This document shows, one piece after another, positions 59,700 through 64,000 of a stretch of DNA of 64,000 bases. This DNA is from Methyloversatilis discipulorum (GTDB taxonomy: Bacteria; Pseudomonadota; Gammaproteobacteria; Burkholderiales; Rhodocyclaceae). Within the stretch, counting starts at the first letter, position 1, and every line of letters starts with the position of its first letter. The DNA lies in the NCBI RefSeq assembly GCF_018780585.1, contig NZ_JADMJL010000003.1:45520-109519 (forward strand), read 5' to 3'. The position numbers were made by a program, and so were the translations under genes. The notes under the pieces were generated by a model that worked only from the letters and a program-made list of their open reading frames with translations, was not told where the DNA came from and searched no databases.

Positions 59700-60069
59700 G
59701 ACGCAACTCCTGTGTTTCGCCGGCATAGCCCCATGAATCCGCCGCCAGGTCGCTGACCACGATGTAGCTGGCCGGATGCAGCGGGCCGACCAGTTCGTCC
59801 AGCGACTGCCAGACGGCGGAAAGATAGTTCGCCTTCTCCGGCTTCGTGTTGGTGCCGGCGGTGACGCGGACCTCCAGATGGAAGGCAGTCAGCGCGCCGC
59901 CGACCGCCTCCGCGCCGACCGACCAGTGTTCGCTGTGGCCGATGGACAACGCGGTCAGTTCGCGCTTCTTGCCAAGTATCTCGGCCGTCAGATCGGTCAC
60001 CGCGCGGATCACGGCGAGGCGGGTTTCGGCGTCGAGCGGGCGGGACAGTTGCAGCGTGATCATCGGCAT
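59674..60069 (-). CDS. 4-oxalocrotonate tautomerase-like protein
   Basis: A 131-residue protein that begins MPMITLQLSRPLDAETR; the proline after Met is the catalytic Pro1 of the tautomerase superfamily. AAGGAG six bases before the ATG supports this start. It is longer than classic 62-residue tautomerases; the second half may be a fused copy or a separate lid. Divergent from the MocR regulator. The substrate is unknown. Confidence 0.75.
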   Translation of the reverse strand: MPMITLQLSRPLDAETRLAVIRAVTDLTAEILGKKRELTALSIGHSEHWSVGAEAVGGALTAFHLEVRVTAGTNTKPEKANYLSAVWQSLDELVGPLHPASYIVVSDLAADSWGYAGETQELRHVRARLAQ

Positions 60070-60173
60070 GGCGGGACTCCTTCACGGGATGACCGGATCA
60101 TGCCGTCGGCAACTGTGATGGTCGATGTACAGGAATCTGTTTTTGGACCGACACAATTGATAGTCACGCGGAT

Positions 60174-60233
60174 CTGTACCGCCAACAGTATGCGCAAACT
60201 GTACCGGTCGACAGAAAATGCCGTGCAGTACAG
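60174..60233. promoter_or_regulatory. Repeated CTGTAC sites, candidate MocR operator
   Basis: CTGTACCG at 60174-60181 and again at 60199-60206 (25 bases apart), and an inverted GTACAG at 60228-60233; another TGTACAG lies near 60126. They sit in the 193-base gap between the tautomerase and the MocR gene, just ahead of the latter, as expected for an autoregulated MocR site with direct repeats. Confidence 0.55.
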
Positions 60234-60262
60234 TATCAGCCGCCACCGCGAGAGGACGCCGC

Positions 60263-61666
60263 ATGAACCGCTACGAACAACTCGCCGACCGGCTGCGCTC
60301 GGACATCCGCGCCGGTCTTTACCCCCCGGGCCAGCGCCTGCCGTCCGTACGGCGCATCGCGCTGCAGCAGGGCCTGAGTATCGCCACCTGCATTTCCGCC
60401 TACCGCAAGCTCGAAGCGCAGGGCTGGCTGGAGGCGCGGCCGCAGTCCGGCTTCTATGCGCGCACGCCCGAGGCGCTGCCGCCACGCGCCTGCCAGACCT
60501 GCGACGACGAATCGCCGGGCGAAGTGACGATGTCGGAACGGGTTGCCCAGGTGATGCGCGCGTCGCACCGCGACGACCTGCTGGTGTTCAGCACCGCCAT
60601 TCCGCACGCCGACTTCCTGCCGGTGAAGGACCTGCGCGCCAGCTTGGGCCGCGCGCTGCGCGCCGACGACGCCGGCAGCGCACGCTACGGAGAATTCATC
60701 GGCGAAGAAGCGCTGCGCGTGCAGATCGCCCGCCGCGCGGTCGACTCCGGCTGCCAGATCCACCCCGACGACATCGTCATCACCACTGGCTGTCAGGAAG
60801 CGCTCACGCTGGCGCTGCGCGCAACCACGCAGCCGGGCGACGTGGTCGCCATCGAGTCGCCGGCCTTCTTCGGCACCCTGCAGCTGATCGAATCGCTGGG
60901 TCTGAAGGCGCTCGAAATTCCGACCGACGCGCAGACCGGCCTGAGCCCGGACGCGCTCGAACTGGCGCTCGAAAAATGGCCGGTCAAGGCCTGCCTCGCC
61001 TGCACCAGCTTCAGCAACCCGAGCGGCGCGCTGATGCCGGACGCGCACAAGCGGCGCATCGTGCAGATGCTGTCGTCGCGCGGCATCGCGCTGATCGAGG
61101 ACGACATCTACGGCGAGCTGGCACACGACGGCGAACGCCCGCGCGTGGCCAAGGCCTGGGACCGCACCGGCCACGTGCTGCTGTGTTCGTCCTTCTCCAA
61201 GACACTGGCGCCCGGCCTGCGCATCGGCTGGATTGTCGCCGGGCGCTGGCGGCGCGAGGTCGAGCGCCTCAAGTACGGCAGCACCATGGCGACCGCCCTG
61301 CTGCCGCAGCGCGCCCTCGCCGACTACCTCGCCAGCGGCCGGCCGGAGCGTCACATGGCGCGCATCCGCCGGCAGTACGCCGAGCAGATGGAAAGGATGC
61401 AGACGGCCATCGCCCGCCACTTCCCGCCAGGCACGCGCTGCACGCGCCCGGCCGGCGGCTTCATCCTGTGGGTGGAACTGCCGGAGCACATCGACGCACT
61501 GGCGCTGCAGTCGCGCGCGCTGGCGGCAGGCATCAGCATCGCGCCCGGCCCGCTGTTCTCGCCGCAAGGCAAGTACCGCAACTGCATCCGCCTGATGTGT
61601 GCCGTGCGCTGGGACGCGCGCGTCGATACCGCGCTCGCCAGCCTGGGTTCGCTCGCCAGTCGATAG
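60263..61666 (+). CDS. MocR/GntR-type regulator with aminotransferase domain
   Basis: A 467-residue protein: N-terminal GntR winged helix (about 1-75: YEQLADRLRSDIRAGLYPPG, PSVRRIALQQGLS) fused to an aspartate-aminotransferase-like domain with the PLP lysine in SSFSKTLAPGLRIGW and an ARYGEF turn. MocR proteins use PLP or its ligand to control genes of PLP, GABA or amino acid metabolism. A candidate operator lies in front. The divergent tautomerase is a possible target. Confidence 0.92.
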   Translation: MNRYEQLADRLRSDIRAGLYPPGQRLPSVRRIALQQGLSIATCISAYRKLEAQGWLEARPQSGFYARTPEALPPRACQTCDDESPGEVTMSERVAQVMRASHRDDLLVFSTAIPHADFLPVKDLRASLGRALRADDAGSARYGEFIGEEALRVQIARRAVDSGCQIHPDDIVITTGCQEALTLALRATTQPGDVVAIESPAFFGTLQLIESLGLKALEIPTDAQTGLSPDALELALEKWPVKACLACTSFSNPSGALMPDAHKRRIVQMLSSRGIALIEDDIYGELAHDGERPRVAKAWDRTGHVLLCSSFSKTLAPGLRIGWIVAGRWRREVERLKYGSTMATALLPQRALADYLASGRPERHMARIRRQYAEQMERMQTAIARHFPPGTRCTRPAGGFILWVELPEHIDALALQSRALAAGISIAPGPLFSPQGKYRNCIRLMCAVRWDARVDTALASLGSLASR

Positions 61667-61719
61667 TCCGACCGGACCATGCCCACCGGCCGAACGGCCT
61701 ACGACCTCCCGCGTCGAAC

Positions 61720-61736
61720 ATTAACGGGAGATTAAT
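61720..61736 (+). promoter_or_regulatory. Second tandem TTAA box
   Basis: ATTAAC, GGGAG, ATTAAT: two TTAA hexamers five bases apart, 58 bases before the PEP-CTERM gene ATG. It has the same 11-base period and the same first hexamer (read on the plus strand) as the box at 23255-23271. Confidence 0.4.
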
Positions 61737-61794
61737 TGGCGGGACATCGTCGCCCGCCAGACTTTCCGCGTCTCAACCCAGACCGGAGAGTCCC

Positions 61795-62358
61795 ATGTCT
61801 ACTCGTTCCATCCTTGCAGCCGCCCTGCTGGCCGGCCTGATGTCGGCCGGCGCCCAGGCGGCCGCTCCCGTCATCAGCGGCCAGTTCGGCAGCGGCATCA
61901 CGGCCGGCACCGTCGCCGCCGAAAGCTATTCCTTCATCGGCGGCGCCGAAAACTGGTCCTTCTGGACCTTCAAGGCCGACTTCATGAGCGAAGTGTCGAT
62001 CACCGTCACCCCGACGGATCCGACGCTCGACGTCATTTTCGGCATCTGGTATGGCGTCGAGAGCGACACCGCCAACTACTTCGACCTCGGCAGCGCTTCG
62101 CTGACCACGATGTTCGTCACCGGCGCCGACGGCACGCCGTCCATGCCCTTCGCAGGTGCCGGTGAAGCGGCCAGCGCGAACTTCTTCAACGACTACGGCA
62201 ACGGCCTGTTCGTGCTCGCCATCGCAGACTTCAGCGACAACGTCGGCGCGGGCCAGCTCGGCTACACCATCACCGCCACCGTGCCGGAACCCGAAACCTA
62301 CGCGCTGCTGCTGGCCGGCCTCGGCCTGATCGGTGCCGCCGCCCGCCGCCGCGCCTGA
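61795..62358 (+). CDS. PEP-CTERM secreted protein
   Basis: A 187-residue exported protein: signal peptide about 1-22, a beta-rich body, and the C-terminal sorting tail VPEPETYALLLAGLGLIGAAARRRA (split as VPEPETYALLL then GLGLIGAAARRR): PEP motif, membrane helix, Arg cluster. The tail is processed by exosortase/EpsH, encoded elsewhere. FxDxF-type motifs FWTFKADF and FFNDYG suggest the FxDxF-PEP-CTERM subfamily. GGAGAG precedes the ATG. The PhoX gene follows after 39 bases. Confidence 0.88.
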   Translation: MSTRSILAAALLAGLMSAGAQAAAPVISGQFGSGITAGTVAAESYSFIGGAENWSFWTFKADFMSEVSITVTPTDPTLDVIFGIWYGVESDTANYFDLGSASLTTMFVTGADGTPSMPFAGAGEAASANFFNDYGNGLFVLAIADFSDNVGAGQLGYTITATVPEPETYALLLAGLGLIGAAARRRA

Positions 62359-62397
62359 CGCACCCGCCCCCTGCATATTGAAAACGGAGAGACAACA

Positions 62398-63894
62398 ATG
62401 AACCATCAAGACGACCTGATCGACGTCCTGCGCGACTTCAGCAAGACCGATGCATCCAAGGACATGGATCCGCACTGGACCTACGGCCGCCGCGGCTTCC
62501 TGAAGAGCGGTGTTGCTGCCGCCGCCACCGTGGCGATGCCGTTCAGCATCCTCGGTTCGAAGAAGGCGCACGCCGTGCAGCTGCCGTTCAGCCCGGACTA
62601 CGGCCCGCTCGCCCCGGTCGCCGACGAAGTGACCGGCCTGCCGCTGCTGCAGCTGCCGGAAGGCTTCAAGTACTGGTCCTACGGCTGGACCGGCGACGTG
62701 ATGACCGACGGCATCGCCACTCCGGGCGCGCACGACGGCATGGCCGTGGTCGCCGCCGACGCGAACAAGATCGTGCTGGTGCGTAACCACGAACAGGGCA
62801 GCCGCACCGCCGGTTCCTACGCCAACCCGAAGATCACCTACGACCCGCTGTGCAACGGCGGCACGACCAACCTCGTGTTCTCGCCGCGCACCAAGCAGTG
62901 GGTCGGCGCCTACGCGTCGATCTCCGGCACCATCCGCAACTGCGCCGGCGGCCCGACCCCGTGGAACTCGTGGATCACCTGTGAAGAAACCTCGGACGGC
63001 CCGCACAACGGCGCCTCCAAGCAGCACGGCTACTGCTTCGACGTGCCGGCCACCGGCGTCGCCAAGCCCGTTCCGCTGGTCGACATGGGCTGTTTCAGCC
63101 ATGAAGCCGTCGCCGTCGATCCGGTCACCGGCATCATCTACGAAACCGAAGACAGCACCCCGTCGGGCTTCTACCGCTTCATCCCGAACGTCATCGGTCG
63201 TCCGGAAATGGGCGGCAAGCTGCAGATGATGAAGCTGAAGACGGCCAACAACGCCGTCCGCACCATCAACGGCGTCAGCTACGGCTACTACAACACCGGC
63301 GTGGCGCAGGCTCCGGGCACCACCTTCGACGTCGAGTGGGTGAACATCGACGAGCCGAACAAGCCCTTCATCACCGGCACCTCCTACGGCGGCGTGGTCG
63401 CCCAGGGCATCATGCAGGGTGCATCGAGCATCGTGCGCGGCGAAGGCGTGTGGTACGGCAACGGCGTGATCTACGTGTGCTCGACCAGCGGCGGTGCCGC
63501 CGGCAAGGGCCAGATCTTCGCCTACGATCCGCGTCGCGAAACCTTCACGCTGGTGTACGAATCGTCCGGCGCCGACGTCTGCGACAACCCGGACAACATC
63601 GCCTGGAGCCCGCGCGGCAGCCTGATCCTGTGCGAAGACGGCGGCAACTCGGTATCGCGCTGCCACGGTCTGACCACCGACGGCACCGTGTTCCCGTTCA
63701 TCGCCAACAACGCCGACTTCCGCACCGGCGCCATCGGCACCTACACCCGTCCGTCCGGCCGTTCCTTCAGCAGCAACTCGATGGGTTCCGAGTTCTGCGG
63801 TGCGACCTTCCACAACGAGTGGCTGTTCGTGAACACCCAGTCGCCGGGCATCACCTACGCGATCACCGGCCCGTGGGATAACGGCGCGCTGTAA
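62398..63894 (+). CDS. Tat-exported PhoX-like (DUF839) phosphatase-family protein
   Basis: A 498-residue protein with a twin-arginine signal (GRRGFLKSG, about 30-38) after an unusual 29-residue lead, then the DUF839/PhoX beta-propeller: SYGWTGDVMTDG, VLVRNHEQGSR, NSWITCEETSDG, CFSHEAVAVDPVTGIIYETEDS, YESSGADVCDNPDNIAWSPRG and LCEDGGNS. PhoX proteins are Ca/Fe-dependent alkaline phosphatases; the ligand Glu and Asp blocks appear to be present. Probably shares a transcript with the PEP-CTERM gene. Confidence 0.85.
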   Translation: MNHQDDLIDVLRDFSKTDASKDMDPHWTYGRRGFLKSGVAAAATVAMPFSILGSKKAHAVQLPFSPDYGPLAPVADEVTGLPLLQLPEGFKYWSYGWTGDVMTDGIATPGAHDGMAVVAADANKIVLVRNHEQGSRTAGSYANPKITYDPLCNGGTTNLVFSPRTKQWVGAYASISGTIRNCAGGPTPWNSWITCEETSDGPHNGASKQHGYCFDVPATGVAKPVPLVDMGCFSHEAVAVDPVTGIIYETEDSTPSGFYRFIPNVIGRPEMGGKLQMMKLKTANNAVRTINGVSYGYYNTGVAQAPGTTFDVEWVNIDEPNKPFITGTSYGGVVAQGIMQGASSIVRGEGVWYGNGVIYVCSTSGGAAGKGQIFAYDPRRETFTLVYESSGADVCDNPDNIAWSPRGSLILCEDGGNSVSRCHGLTTDGTVFPFIANNADFRTGAIGTYTRPSGRSFSSNSMGSEFCGATFHNEWLFVNTQSPGITYAITGPWDNGAL

Positions 63895-63920
63895 TCGCAC
63901 GTCTGCAGTCCGCAGTTCCG

Positions 63921-63998
63921 GGCCGGCGCACCAGCGCCGGCACTTAATAGGAATCCATTAACCGTCCCTTCTAAAGAAGGGACGAAGGCCGGCGCACC
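63921..63998. repeat. Inverted and direct repeats after the PhoX gene
   Basis: A GCCGGCG-to-CGCCGGC hairpin (63922-63941), a 9-base stem GTCCCTTCT / AGAAGGGAC (63964-63983), and a direct repeat GGCCGGCGCACC at 63921-63932 and 63987-63998. No T run, so not a standard terminator. Cut by the end of the window; it may be an intergenic repeat family. Confidence 0.5.
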
Positions 63999-64000
63999 TG

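Noticed and set aside
61732..63900. A 722-codon minus-strand frame opposite the PhoX-like and PEP-CTERM genes
   Set aside because: Shadow of two well-supported genes; Gly/Val/Arg-rich translation without motifs.
63943..63962. CTTAAT and ATTAAC hexamers after the PhoX gene as a third TTAA box
   Set aside because: The spacer is eight bases (period 14), not five, and it lies after a gene with nothing known downstream.

Overview
The window looks like the chromosome of a betaproteobacterium, probably in or near the Rhodocyclales. It is GC-rich with strong G/C third-position bias. It carries betaproteobacterial hallmarks: a phasin for polyhydroxyalkanoate granules, a PEP-CTERM secreted protein, aerobic HemF, a dusB-fis-purH-purD run, and a hem cluster beside an AlgZ/AlgR-type system and argH. 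A genus such as Methyloversatilis is a guess only. I see no rRNA, tRNA, CRISPR array, transposase or prophage genes.

Layout. (1) 1-679: 3' part of an amidohydrolase. (2) 764-8443, minus strand: a contact-dependent growth inhibition locus in the order cdiB, parvulin isomerase, cdiA, cdiI; the CdiA tip looks like an RNase A-type toxin and its 3' end is visibly AT-richer. (3) 8623-8820: small membrane protein. (4) 8826-14835, minus: the envelope block lptD-surA-pdxA-ksgA, with divergent amgK-murU (15034-16727) for cell-wall sugar recycling. (5) 16734-23213, minus: seven tightly packed genes (thermostable-haemolysin family protein, AMP-forming acyl ligase, haem-oxygenase-like putative metal oxidase, short-chain dehydrogenase, TPR protein, response regulator, sensor kinase). 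Six are joined by 4-base or similar overlaps, and a tandem TTAA box lies in front. This is my main candidate for an undescribed system. (6) 23352-28619, plus: pepP-ubiH, then an MBOAT O-acyltransferase with a partner protein. (7) 28730-33910, plus: dusB, fis-like, purH, purD, hemF. (8) 34136-41078, minus: ompW-like, M48 protease, YjgN-like membrane protein, hemY, hemX, hemD, hemC. (9) 41275-44058: ppc, followed by four tandem double-hairpin REP-like units. (10) algR- and algZ-like genes (minus) divergent from argH, then two paralogous Ser/Thr kinase-cNMP fusion proteins and a fructosamine-kinase-like gene. (11) 51520-52083: phasin with a textbook sigma70 promoter. (12) 52156-63894: mixed housekeeping and accessory genes, including a HAF-repeat lipoprotein, CinA-like protein, ubiD, histone-deacetylase-like enzyme, a lipoprotein pair with a FlgO-like member, hydrolase-DinB, DUF1127, tautomerase, a MocR regulator, a PEP-CTERM protein and a Tat-exported PhoX-like protein.

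Several blocks are functionally coherent: outer-membrane assembly (LptD, SurA) next to peptidoglycan sugar salvage (AmgK, MurU); tetrapyrrole synthesis (HemC, HemD, HemX, HemY, and HemF apart); and purine synthesis (PurH, PurD). All product names rest on reading motifs by eye and on family knowledge; no database search was run.
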